Shown: piece by piece, positions 55,227-64,000 of the stretch
How positions within the stretch are numbered: position 1 is the stretch's first letter
Layout: every line of letters starts with the position of its first letter
Source: JBFXIE01 sp050176255
GTDB lineage: Bacteria; Pseudomonadota; Gammaproteobacteria; Burkholderiales; Burkholderiaceae_C
Reading direction: 5' to 3' (one strand)
Length of the DNA stretch: 64,000 nt
Assembly: GCF_050176255.1 (NCBI RefSeq)
Contig: NZ_JBFXIE010000003.1
Notes under the pieces: generated by a model
Database searches by the model: none
What the model was told of the DNA's origin: nothing
Seen by the model: the letters and a program-made list of their open reading frames with translations, nothing else
Position numbers and translations under genes: made by a program

Positions 55227-56930
55227 ATGCTCTCCGTCAAACAGGAATTGCTCGCGGCCCTGGCCGACGAGCTGGAAAAAGTGTCGCCCGGCGCAGGCAG
55301 CCGCGCGGCTTTCGAATCGCCCAAGGTTGCCGCGCACGGCGACTTTGCATGCACCGCTGCCATGCAGCTGGCCAAGCCCCTCGGGCAAAACCCGCGCGCG
55401 CTGGGCGAGCAGCTGCAGGCCGCGCTGCGGGCCACGCCCGCCTTTCAGCATTGGGTGGACGCCATCGAGATCGCCGGCCCCGGTTTTCTGAACATCCGCC
55501 TCAAGCCCGCAGCCAAGCAGCAGGTGGTGCGTGAAGTGCTGGCTGAAGGCGCGCGTTTTGGCTTTCAGCCCGAGCGCGGCGAGAAGGTGCTGGTGGAGTT
55601 CGTCTCCGCCAACCCCACCGGGCCGCTGCACGTCGGCCACGGCCGCCAGGCCGCCATTGGCGACGCCATCAGCAACCTGTACGCCACCCAGGGCTGGAGC
55701 GTGCACCGCGAGTTTTATTACAACGACGCGGGCGTGCAGATCGACACGCTGACCAAAAGCACCCAGCTGCGCGCCAAGGGCTTCAAGCCGGGCGACGACT
55801 GCTGGCCCACCGACGCGGACAACCCGCTGGCCAAGAACTTCTACAACGGCGACTACATCCAGGACATCGCCGACGCATTCCTTGCCAAGGCCAGCATCAA
55901 GGCCGACGACCGCGAATTCACGGCCAATGGCGACGTGGAGGACTACGACAACATCCGCCAGTTCGCCGTGGCCTACCTGCGCAACGAGCAGGACAAAGAC
56001 CTGCAGGCGTTCAACCTGCGGTTTGACCAGTACTACCTGGAGTCCAGCCTGTACACCAGCGGCCGCGTCGAGGCCACCGTCAAGCGCCTGATCGCCAACG
56101 GCAAAACGTATGAGCAGGACGGCGCCTTGTGGCTCAAAAGCACCGACTACGGCGACGACAAGGACCGCGTCATGCGCAAGCAGGACGGCAGCTACACCTA
56201 TTTCGTGCCCGACGTGGCCTACCACATCGCCAAGTGGGAGCGCGGCTTCACGCGCGTGGTCAATATCCAGGGCACGGATCACCACGGCACCATCGCCCGC
56301 GTGCGCGCCGGCCTGCAGGCAGCCGACGTGGGCATTCCGCAGGGCTACCCCGACTATGTGCTGCACACCATGGTGCGCGTGGTGCGCAACGGCGAAGAGG
56401 TCAAGATCAGCAAGCGCGCGGGCAGCTACGTCACGCTGCGCGACCTGATCGAGTGGACCAGCAAGGATGCGGTGCGCTTCTTCCTGCTGAGCCGCAAGCC
56501 CGACACCGAGTACACCTTTGACGTCGATCTGGCCGTGGCGCAGAACAACGACAACCCGGTGTACTACGTGCAGTACGCACATGCGCGCATCTGCTCGGTG
56601 CTGCGCGGCTGGCGCGAGGATTACGACGTGGCCGCACTGCAGGGCGTGGACCTGTCCCCGCTGCAGGGCCCTCAGGCCCAGGCGCTGATGCTGCAGCTGG
56701 CCAAGTACCCCGAGATGCTCGCGGCTGCGGCCGCAGGCAACGCGCCGCACGACGTCACTTTCTACCTGCGCGACCTGGCAGCCAGCTATCACAGCTACTA
56801 CGACGCCGAGCGCATCCTGGTGGACGACGAGGCCGTCAAGCTCGCACGCCTGGCGCTCGTCGCCGCCACCGCCCAGGTGTTGCACAATGGTCTGGCGGTG
56901 CTGGGCGTGTCTGCGCCAGCCAGAATGTAA
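55227..56930 (+). CDS. argS: Arginyl-tRNA synthetase
   Basis: The 567-aa class I enzyme has an Arg_tRNA_synt_N domain (1-100), the HIGH box as HVGH in [12 protein letters not shown], the KMSKS region as KISKRAGS, and a DALR anticodon-binding domain at the C-terminus ([17 protein letters not shown] onward). It charges tRNA-Arg. The ATG at 55227 is the usual start MLSVKQEL. Followed closely by the SPOR gene. Confidence 0.97.
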   Translation: MLSVKQELLAALADELEKVSPGAGSRAAFESPKVAAHGDFACTAAMQLAKPLGQNPRALGEQLQAALRATPAFQHWVDAIEIAGPGFLNIRLKPAAKQQVVREVLAEGARFGFQPERGEKVLVEFVSANPTGPLHVGHGRQAAIGDAISNLYATQGWSVHREFYYNDAGVQIDTLTKSTQLRAKGFKPGDDCWPTDADNPLAKNFYNGDYIQDIADAFLAKASIKADDREFTANGDVEDYDNIRQFAVAYLRNEQDKDLQAFNLRFDQYYLESSLYTSGRVEATVKRLIANGKTYEQDGALWLKSTDYGDDKDRVMRKQDGSYTYFVPDVAYHIAKWERGFTRVVNIQGTDHHGTIARVRAGLQAADVGIPQGYPDYVLHTMVRVVRNGEEVKISKRAGSYVTLRDLIEWTSKDAVRFFLLSRKPDTEYTFDVDLAVAQNNDNPVYYVQYAHARICSVLRGWREDYDVAALQGVDLSPLQGPQAQALMLQLAKYPEMLAAAAAGNAPHDVTFYLRDLAASYHSYYDAERILVDDEAVKLARLALVAATAQVLHNGLAVLGVSAPARM

Positions 56931-56942
56931 GCAAGCACTGAT

Positions 56943-57590
56943 ATGAAAAAACAGCAACGCGGCGGCACCATCGTTGGCTTCATCCTCGGGATCATCGTGG
57001 GCCTGGGGTGCGCGCTGGCCGTGGCCGTCTATGTGACCAAGGTTCCGGTGCCCTTCTTGAGCAAGCCCACCTTGCGCTCTACCGACCAGGACGAGGCGCA
57101 GCGCAACAAAAACTGGGACCCCAACGCCCCTCTGTACGGCAAAACCCCGGTAAAACCCGTGGCGCAGCCCGCTGATGCGCCCGCTGCCGATGCGCCTGCG
57201 GTGTCCGCTCCTGCTGCGCAGCAGGCGGCCTCGGCTGCGGCGGCTGCACCCGCTGCGCGGGCTTCGGCCGCACGGCCGGCCCCGGCGTCGGCCGACCCGC
57301 TGGGCGATCTGGCGCGCGCCAGGGCCAATGCCGCGCCACCGGTGGGCGCAGACCCGTTTGAATACTTCGTGCAGGCCGGCGCGTTTCGCACGCAGCAAGA
57401 TGCCGACGCGCAGCGCGCCAAGCTGGCCATGCTGGGCTGGGAGGCCCGCGTGAGCGAGCGCGAGCAAAACGGCCGCACGGTGTTTCGCGTGCGCGTAGGC
57501 CCGTTTGCCAAGCGCGACGATGCAGAATCGCTGAAGGAAAAACTCGACGGCGCCGGCCTCGATTCCGCACTGGTGCGCGTGCAGCGCTGA
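56943..57590 (+). CDS. SPOR-domain protein
   Basis: The 215-aa protein has one N-terminal TM (IVGFILGIIVGLGCALAVAV), an Ala/Pro-rich periplasmic linker (~60-135) and a C-terminal SPOR domain (FEYFVQAGAFRTQQDADAQR … VFRVRVGPFAKRDDAESL). SPOR domains bind denuded septal peptidoglycan. It comes 13 bp after argS, a common betaproteobacterial order. Confidence 0.93.
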   Translation: MKKQQRGGTIVGFILGIIVGLGCALAVAVYVTKVPVPFLSKPTLRSTDQDEAQRNKNWDPNAPLYGKTPVKPVAQPADAPAADAPAVSAPAAQQAASAAAAAPAARASAARPAPASADPLGDLARARANAAPPVGADPFEYFVQAGAFRTQQDADAQRAKLAMLGWEARVSEREQNGRTVFRVRVGPFAKRDDAESLKEKLDGAGLDSALVRVQR

Positions 57591-57650
57591 ACTTTTGCCA
57601 CCTGGTCACGCTCACAACCATCTCCATCGTCACCCAAGCCATACCCACCT

Positions 57651-58307
57651 ATGAAACGCCGTGAGTTTTCCCTCTCTGCCGCATCAGCGGCCACCGCCGC
57701 CACGCTGAGCCTGCACCTCGCCACACCTGCCCTGGCCCAGCCGCGCCAGTTCAAGGAAGGCAAGGACTACGCGAAGCTGAGCAAGCCAGCAGCGTCCGAA
57801 GCCCCCGCCGGCAAGATCGACGTGATCGAGTTCTTCTGGTACAGCTGCCCGCACTGCAACACCTTCGAGCCCGCCTTCGAGGCGTGGAGCAAGGCCGCGC
57901 CCAAGGATCTGCACATCCGCCGCGTGCCGGTAGCCTTCAACTCCAGTTTTGTGCCGCAGCAAAAGCTCTACTACACGCTGGAAGGCATGGACAAGCTGAC
58001 CGAACTGCATGCCCGGGTGTTTCGCGCCGTGCATGTGGAGCGCCAGCCGCTCAACAAGGACGAGCTGATCTTTGACTGGGTGGCCAAGCAAGGCGTGGAC
58101 GTGGCCAAGTTCAAGGAGGTCTATGCCTCCTTCACTGTGGCCAACCAGGTGCGCAAGGCCTCGCAACTGCAAGAGGCCTACCAGGTGGAGGGTGTGCCCT
58201 CGATGGGCGTGGCGGGCCGCTACTACACCGACGGCACTATGGCCGGCAGCATGCAAAGCGTGCTGCAGGTGGTGGAATACCTGGCCGGGCTGGCGCGCAA
58301 GGGCTGA
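57651..58307 (+). CDS. dsbA: DsbA-family thiol:disulfide interchange protein
   Basis: The 218-aa protein has a twin-Arg-like signal (MKRREFSLSA, cleavage near ALA-Q). The thioredoxin active site is Cys66-Pro-His-Cys69 in FFWYSCPHCNTF and the cis-Pro loop GVPSMGVAG. It introduces disulfides in periplasmic proteins. It follows the SPOR gene. Confidence 0.95.
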   Translation: MKRREFSLSAASAATAATLSLHLATPALAQPRQFKEGKDYAKLSKPAASEAPAGKIDVIEFFWYSCPHCNTFEPAFEAWSKAAPKDLHIRRVPVAFNSSFVPQQKLYYTLEGMDKLTELHARVFRAVHVERQPLNKDELIFDWVAKQGVDVAKFKEVYASFTVANQVRKASQLQEAYQVEGVPSMGVAGRYYTDGTMAGSMQSVLQVVEYLAGLARKG

Positions 58308-58333
58308 CGGGGCCTCTGGCTTTCCCATTCAAG

Positions 58334-58358
58334 ACGCGCCCCAGTGGCGCGTTTTTTG
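58334..58358 (+). terminator. Rho-independent terminator after dsbA
   Basis: Stem ACGCGCC/GGCGCGT with a 5-nt loop, followed by a run of Ts, 27 bp after the dsbA stop. Confidence 0.85.
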
Positions 58359-58456
58359 TTGTGATTTGCCGCATCCGGCGTGCCCGCCAGCGGATCGCTA
58401 AAACTGCTGCTTGCTTTTCCAGCGCGTCAGTACAATGCCCGCAAGAATCGTGCCCT

Positions 58457-59119
58457 ATGAATACCCGCCTGCCCACCCTCTCAATGCGTAAAGCTTTGGC
58501 CCTGGCCTTGACCCTTGCGCTGGCCTTTGCGCCCGGCGCACATGCTGAAAAAGCCGACCGCGGTAAGCCCATGAACATCGAGGCCGATGCGCTGCGCCAT
58601 GACGAGCTCAAGCAGACCAGCGTTTTCACCGGCCGCGTGGTCATGACCAAGGGCACCATCGTGCTGCGCGGCGCGCAGCTGGAGGTGCGCCAGGATGCCG
58701 ACGGCTTTCAGTACGGCGTGGTGACGGCCGAGGCGGGCAAGCGTGCCTTCTTCCGGCAAAAGCGCGATACGCCGCCGGGCGCGCCCGATGAATTCGTCGA
58801 GGGCGAGGGCGAGGTCATCGAATACGACGGGCGCGCCGACAACGTAAAGCTCATCCGCCGCGCCGAGCTGCGCCGCTATCGCGAGGCCACGCTGACCGAC
58901 GAGCTGACCGGCGCGCTCATCGTCTATAACAACCTTACCGACGTGTTCACGGTGGACGGGCAGAAAACCGCGCCCGCCGGCACCGCCGCGGGCACGCCTG
59001 GCGGGCGGGTGCGCGCCGTGCTCGCGCCCAAGGAGCCCGCACCGGGCGCTGCAACGCCGCCTGCGCGTACCGAGCCGCCGGTGCTGCGCGCCAGCCCCCG
59101 CCTGGACGGCGCCAAGTGA
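58457..59119 (+). CDS. lptA: LPS export periplasmic protein LptA
   Basis: The 220-aa protein has a signal peptide ([17 protein letters not shown]) and the OstA/LptA beta-jellyroll ([40 protein letters not shown]). It bridges LptC and LptD in LPS transport. The Pro/Ala-rich C-terminal tail (~175-220) is extended. The stop overlaps lptB (GTGA). The start is at [10 protein letters not shown]. Confidence 0.93.
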   Translation: MNTRLPTLSMRKALALALTLALAFAPGAHAEKADRGKPMNIEADALRHDELKQTSVFTGRVVMTKGTIVLRGAQLEVRQDADGFQYGVVTAEAGKRAFFRQKRDTPPGAPDEFVEGEGEVIEYDGRADNVKLIRRAELRRYREATLTDELTGALIVYNNLTDVFTVDGQKTAPAGTAAGTPGGRVRAVLAPKEPAPGAATPPARTEPPVLRASPRLDGAK

Positions 59120-59934
59120 GCGCGGCCGTGAGCGAAGTCCGCGCCCCTTCAGCGTCCACGGCAACCCCTGCCGGCCAAGCGCCTGCGCCGGCAACCAGCC
59201 GCCTGCAGGCGCTGCACCTGCAAAAGTCCTACGGCAGCCGCAAGGTGGTCAAGGACGTGTCGCTGTCCGTGCAAAAAGGCGAGGTGGTCGGCTTGCTGGG
59301 CCCCAACGGCGCAGGCAAGACCACGTCGTTTTACATGATCGTGGGCCTGGTGCCCTGCGACGGCGGGCAGATCAGCATCGATGGGCAGGACGTGACCAAC
59401 ATGCCCATCCACCGGCGCTCGCGCCTGGGGCTGTCGTATCTGCCGCAAGAGGCATCCATCTTCCGCAAGCTCAACGTCGAGGACAACGTGCGCGCGGTGC
59501 TGGAGTTGCAGACCGACCAGGCCGGCCAGACGCTGCCGCGCGCCGAAGTGGAGCGCCGCCTCACCGCGCTGCTGCAGGAGCTGCGCGTGGATCACCTGCG
59601 CAAGTCACCCGCGCTGGCACTGTCGGGCGGCGAGCGCCGGCGCGTGGAGATTGCCCGCGCGCTGGCCACGCAGCCGCGCTTCATCCTGCTGGACGAGCCT
59701 TTTGCCGGCATCGACCCGATCGCGGTGATCGAGATCCAGCGCATCATCGGTTTTTTGAAAGAGCGCGGCATCGGTGTCTTGATCACCGACCACAACGTGC
59801 GCGAAACGCTGGGCATCTGCGACCACGCCTTCATCATCAGCGATGGCCAGGTGCTGGCGCGGGGCACGCCGTCGGACATTGTGGACAACGCGGAAGTGCG
59901 CCGGGTCTATCTGGGCGAGCACTTCCGCATGTGA
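59116..59934 (+). CDS. lptB: LPS export ABC transporter ATPase LptB
   Basis: The 272-aa ATPase has Walker [11 protein letters not shown] loop [11 protein letters not shown], signature [10 protein letters not shown], Walker [12 protein letters not shown] and switch His in ITDHNVRET. It powers LPS extraction by LptFG. A ~25-residue N-terminal extension is present relative to E. coli; an internal start is possible. GTG start, coupled to lptA. Confidence 0.96.
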   Translation: MSAAVSEVRAPSASTATPAGQAPAPATSRLQALHLQKSYGSRKVVKDVSLSVQKGEVVGLLGPNGAGKTTSFYMIVGLVPCDGGQISIDGQDVTNMPIHRRSRLGLSYLPQEASIFRKLNVEDNVRAVLELQTDQAGQTLPRAEVERRLTALLQELRVDHLRKSPALALSGGERRRVEIARALATQPRFILLDEPFAGIDPIAVIEIQRIIGFLKERGIGVLITDHNVRETLGICDHAFIISDGQVLARGTPSDIVDNAEVRRVYLGEHFRM

Positions 59935-59996
59935 AGGCCGCAAGTGAAGCCCATGGGCCGCAGCAACCGCAGTGACCCGGCGACGGGCGCGCAGCC

Positions 59997-61586
<1,590 letters not shown>

Positions 61587-61604
61587 AAAAGTAGCAAAAA
61601 ACCC

Positions 61605-62048
61605 ATGGCACGCATTGTTTTCGATCTTCCCGCCCATTTCGGCTTCAGCACCGAGCTGCAGGTGTACATCAGCCACGTCAACCAGGGCGGTCACCTGGAC
61701 AACGCGCAGCTGCTCAGCCTGGTGTCCGAGGCGCGGGTGCGCTTTTTCAAGTCGCTGGGCTACACCGAGGCCGACGTGGCCGGCCTGGCCACCGTGGTAG
61801 GCGACATGCTGGCGCAGTACAAGTCCGAGGCCTTTCACGGCGAGACGCTGCGCGTGCAGATGACGCCGCAGGACTTCAACCGCTACGGCTTCGACCTGGT
61901 GTTTTGCCTGACCGAAAAAACCCAGGGCCGCGAAGTGGCGCGCGGCAAGACCGGCATCGTCTTTATCGACCGCGCGGCGCGCAAGCCCGCGCCCATCCCA
62001 GAACCCGTGCGCCAGCTGCTGCTGCAGCGCGCTGCACCGCCCCAATGA
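61605..62048 (+). CDS. Hotdog-fold acyl-CoA thioesterase
   Basis: The 147-aa protein has FSTELQVYISHVNQGGHLDN and KTGIVFIDRAARKP, as in 4-hydroxybenzoyl-CoA thioesterase/YbgC-like enzymes. In the usual catalytic Asp position the sequence has HVNQGGHLDNAQ. Substrate unknown. The stop overlaps the RlmL-like gene by 4 bp. Confidence 0.85.
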   Translation: MARIVFDLPAHFGFSTELQVYISHVNQGGHLDNAQLLSLVSEARVRFFKSLGYTEADVAGLATVVGDMLAQYKSEAFHGETLRVQMTPQDFNRYGFDLVFCLTEKTQGREVARGKTGIVFIDRAARKPAPIPEPVRQLLLQRAAPPQ

Positions 62049-63367
62049 ACCAACTGCAACTGTTTCTGCCCTGCGCCGCCGGCGTCGAGGGCTATCTGGC
62101 CGACGAAGTGCACGGCCTCACCGGCCTGGCCGGGCAAGACCTGCTGGTCGGCCGCGCCGGCGTGCTGCTGCGCGCCTCCTGGCGCGACGCGCTGCGCCTG
62201 AACCTGCACAGCCGCCTGGCGCAGCGCGTGCTGGTGCAACTGGCCGAGCGCCCCTACCGCGGCGAGGACGACATCTACGCCGCCGCCGCCGACGTGGCCT
62301 GGGAGATCTGGTTCACCCCGCGCCAGAGCTTCAAGGTGGAGGTGACGGCCCAGCACAGCCCGCTCAAGAGCCTGAACTTTGCCGCGCTGCGCGTCAAAGA
62401 CGCCGTGGCCGACCGTTTTCGCGCCAAGACGGGCGTGCGCCCCAACGTGGAGACACAGTGGCCTGACGTGCGCGTGCACCTGCACCTGACCAGCGACCGC
62501 GCGCAGATCTACATCGACACCTCGGGCGAGCCGCTGTTCAAGCGCGGCTGGCGCGAAGACAAGGGCGACGCGCCGCTCAAGGAAACGCTGGCCGCCGCCA
62601 TGATCGCCGCCACCGGCTGGGACCCGCATGGCGAGCAGCCGCTGCCGCTGTACGACCCCTGCTGCGGCAGCGGCACCGTGGTGATCGAGGCCGCGCAGAT
62701 CGCCTGCCGCATCGCGCCGGGCCTGCTGCGGCGCTTTGCCTTCGAGAAGCTGTTGCCGCACCAGGCCCATGTCTGGGCTGCTATCAAAGAAGAAGCTGCC
62801 AGCGCAGTCACCACAACCGCTGTGCCCCTATTTGGCAGCGACGTGTCGCACCGCATGGTGGACTTTGCCCAGCGCAACGCCGAGCGCGCGGGCGTGGCCG
62901 CCGCGGTGCAACTGCGCGGCGGCGACGCGCTGCAGCGCATGCCGCCGTGCGCGCAGCCCGGCGTGATGCTGCTGAACCCGCCGTATGGCGAGCGCATTGC
63001 CGCGGCGGGCACGGCCGGCCAGAACGCGCAGGCCCGCGCCAGCGCGCGGACGCACGATCGCATGGCGCCGCCCGAGCGCCTGGGCCGCGAGACCGCGCAG
63101 ACCGAAGAAGGCGTGGACTTCTTTGCCCAGCTGGCCACCCACTGGAAGCGCCACTACGCCGGCTGGCAGGCCTGGCTGCTCACGCCCGACCTGAAGCTGC
63201 CGGGCAAGATGCGCCTGAAAGAATCGCGCCGCGTACCGCTGTGGAACGGCCCCATCGAATGCCGGCTGTTTCGCTTCGACCTGGTGGCCGGAGCGGTGCG
63301 CGAGCGCCCGCGCGCGCAAGAGGCGCCCGGTTCAGCGGACTCCGCCGGAGCGCCCGATGCGCCCTGA
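62045..63367 (+). CDS. rlmL: THUMP-domain RNA methyltransferase, RlmL-like (23S rRNA m2G)
   Basis: The 440-aa protein has a THUMP domain (~50-160: YAAAADVAWEIWFTPRQSFK) and a class I methylase with motif I DPCCGSGTVVIEAAQ and motif IV LLNPPYGERI. It corresponds to the RlmL half of RlmKL, without the RlmK half. An extra segment (~246-265) is encoded by a dispersed repeat. The start MNQLQLFLPC overlaps the thioesterase stop. Confidence 0.88.
   Translation: MNQLQLFLPCAAGVEGYLADEVHGLTGLAGQDLLVGRAGVLLRASWRDALRLNLHSRLAQRVLVQLAERPYRGEDDIYAAAADVAWEIWFTPRQSFKVEVTAQHSPLKSLNFAALRVKDAVADRFRAKTGVRPNVETQWPDVRVHLHLTSDRAQIYIDTSGEPLFKRGWREDKGDAPLKETLAAAMIAATGWDPHGEQPLPLYDPCCGSGTVVIEAAQIACRIAPGLLRRFAFEKLLPHQAHVWAAIKEEAASAVTTTAVPLFGSDVSHRMVDFAQRNAERAGVAAAVQLRGGDALQRMPPCAQPGVMLLNPPYGERIAAAGTAGQNAQARASARTHDRMAPPERLGRETAQTEEGVDFFAQLATHWKRHYAGWQAWLLTPDLKLPGKMRLKESRRVPLWNGPIECRLFRFDLVAGAVRERPRAQEAPGSADSAGAPDAP
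62782..62837 (+). repeat. Dispersed palindromic repeat inside rlmL, in frame
   Basis: ATCAAAGAAGAAGCTGCCAG … CCGCTGTGCCCCTATTTGGC is a diverged copy in frame, encoding IKEEAASAVTTTAVPLFG between methylase motifs. It ends with the same ATTTGGC as the copies at 36434 and 53185. Confidence 0.55.
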
Positions 63368-63842
63368 GCTGCGCCTGCCCGCCGTGGCGCCAGCGGGCGA
63401 GGCCGCGCGCGCCGCGGTGCTGGACACCAACATCGTGCTCGACCTGTTCATCTTTGCCGACCCTGCCGTGGCCGGCGTGCGCACGCTGCTGCAGGCCCTG
63501 CGGCTGGACTGGATCGCCACCCCGCGAATGCGCGACGAGCTGGAGCGCGTGCTGCAATACGCCCACCTGCAGCCGCGTCTGGACTACTACGGCCTGTGCG
63601 CGGCCAACGTGCTGACCGCATTTGACGCGGGCGCCCGCCTGGTGGACGCCGCGCCGCGCGCGCCCTGGGCCTGCAAGGATGCGGACGACCAGCCCTTCAT
63701 CGACCTGGCCGTGGCGCACCGCGCCATTCTGGTGTCCAAGGACAAGGCCGTGCTGTGCATGCGAAAAAGGCTGCTGGCCCAGGACACGCAAGCGGTGGCA
63801 GCTATTGTTTTGGAAGAGTGTGCCGCGTTGGCGGCTGCTTGA
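63357..63842 (+). CDS. PIN-domain protein (putative toxin component family)
   Basis: The 161-aa protein has VLDTNIVLDLFIFADP (Asp23) at the start of a PIN fold, a central Glu in RMRDELERVL and acidic residues in CKDADDQPFIDLAVAH, so the metal site looks complete. No antitoxin gene flanks it. It overlaps the RlmL-like gene by 11 bp. Probable ribonuclease, possibly in RNA metabolism rather than a toxin. The C-terminal codons overlap a repeat fragment. Confidence 0.85.
   Translation: MRPELRLPAVAPAGEAARAAVLDTNIVLDLFIFADPAVAGVRTLLQALRLDWIATPRMRDELERVLQYAHLQPRLDYYGLCAANVLTAFDAGARLVDAAPRAPWACKDADDQPFIDLAVAHRAILVSKDKAVLCMRKRLLAQDTQAVAAIVLEECAALAAA
63787..63814 (-). repeat. Half-copy of the dispersed palindrome at the 3' end of the PIN gene
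   Basis: On the minus strand: CAAAACAATAGCTGCCACCG then CTTGC. This is one half of the family core and is in frame with the PIN gene (QAVAAIVLE). Confidence 0.5.
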
Positions 63843-63877
63843 ACCGCAAGTCCGCCGCAGGCGCCGGTATTAGCTCC

Positions 63878-63894
63878 CTCTCCCTCTGGGAGAG
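63878..63894. terminator. Small hairpin between the PIN gene and the IS110 remnant
   Basis: CTCTCCC/GGGAGAG with a 3-nt loop, a common intergenic hairpin type. No T-run follows, so it is not a strong terminator. Confidence 0.3.
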
Positions 63895-63914
63895 CAACTG
63901 TGTTCAAAGTCAAG

Positions 63915-64000
63915 TCATTTTGAGATAGCTCCAGCATGTGGATAACTCACTTGCCAAGGCACGCCGGATTTGAGAACGGCGTTGATGATCGTGAGCACCT
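63915..64000 (-). CDS. IS110-family transposase, C-terminal end (partial)
   Basis: The minus strand from the window edge reads VLTIINAVLKSGVPWQ and ends 12 codons later at 63915. This resembles the conserved C-terminal end of IS110/IS1111-type transposases (…L.ILNA…PW). Only 28 codons are visible, so family and integrity are tentative. Confidence 0.5.
   Translation of the reverse strand, partial: VLTIINAVLKSGVPWQVSYPHAGAISK

Noticed and set aside
54480..57467. Very long minus-strand open frame
   Set aside because: It is antisense to argS and the SPOR gene; only the psiF part (54770-55102, another frame) is real on that strand.

Overview
The window is a piece of a high-G+C betaproteobacterial chromosome, most likely Comamonadaceae (Acidovorax/Comamonas/Alicycliphilus type). 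The evidence is the gene content and order (ychF; rsmI/yraN/SIS/BON lipoprotein; pilT–cNMP-binding–pilU with divergent yggS; argS–SPOR–dsbA; lptA–lptB–rpoN) and a dispersed palindromic repeat with the core ATAGCTGnnAGCGCTTG. The assignment is by recognition, not by search.

Layout. (1) 1-2248: the start of a UbiH-family hydroxylase gene (minus strand, running off the left edge) and ychF. (2) 2231-30429: a foreign element of about 28.2 kb inserted in the 3' end of ychF. A P4-type tyrosine integrase lies at the left end. An imperfect copy of the last codons of ychF (Phe-Leu-Phe-Asn-Val-stop) lies at the right end. The short motif GTGTATATG occurs near both ends. The element has three parts. The first is a defence-like cargo (5-17.7 kb): an AAA+ ATPase/subtilase pair, and a seven-gene minus-strand operon of serine recombinase, MmeI-like DNA methyltransferase, unknown protein, SF2 helicase, GIY-YIG nuclease, membrane-anchored GNAT-like protein and Abi_C protein. 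The second is a mobilisation/transfer block (17.8-27.2 kb): MobA/MobL relaxase, oriT-like divergent region, TraD, an orphan DotA/TraY, small membrane proteins and an M23 peptidase. The third is a plasmid-type replication and control block (27.2-30.2 kb): KfrA with a palindromic operator, an iteron/DnaA-box origin region, TrfA and an AlpA regulator. No type IV secretion ATPases, coupling protein or pilus genes are present, so the element looks integrative and mobilisable rather than self-transmissible.

(3) 30.4-36.4 kb: ugd, a UDP-glucuronate epimerase, an ArnT/GT39-type transferase, an ArnC-like GT2 and a flippase-like membrane protein, which together suggest uronic-acid decoration of envelope lipid. 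(4) 36.5-40.5 kb: a small chemosensory-like operon (CheA-like kinase without a CheW-like domain, truncated MCP-like protein, CheX-like phosphatase candidate, CheY-like receiver). (5) 40.6-63.9 kb: housekeeping genes, including rsmI, yraN, pilT/pilU, malate synthase G with a divergent LysR regulator, argS, dsbA, lptAB, rpoN, a RlmL-like methyltransferase and a PIN protein. The right edge carries the last codons of an apparent IS110-family transposase.

The cargo operon at 8.6-17.7 kb is the best candidate for an undescribed system: a tightly overlapping methyltransferase/helicase/nuclease set with two unusual downstream genes and a recombinase at its head. Other strong signals are a 13-unit, 11-bp-phased repeat array beside the relaxase, an orphan TraY in a mobilisable element, and palindromic repeats that have entered coding sequences in frame, including rpoN.
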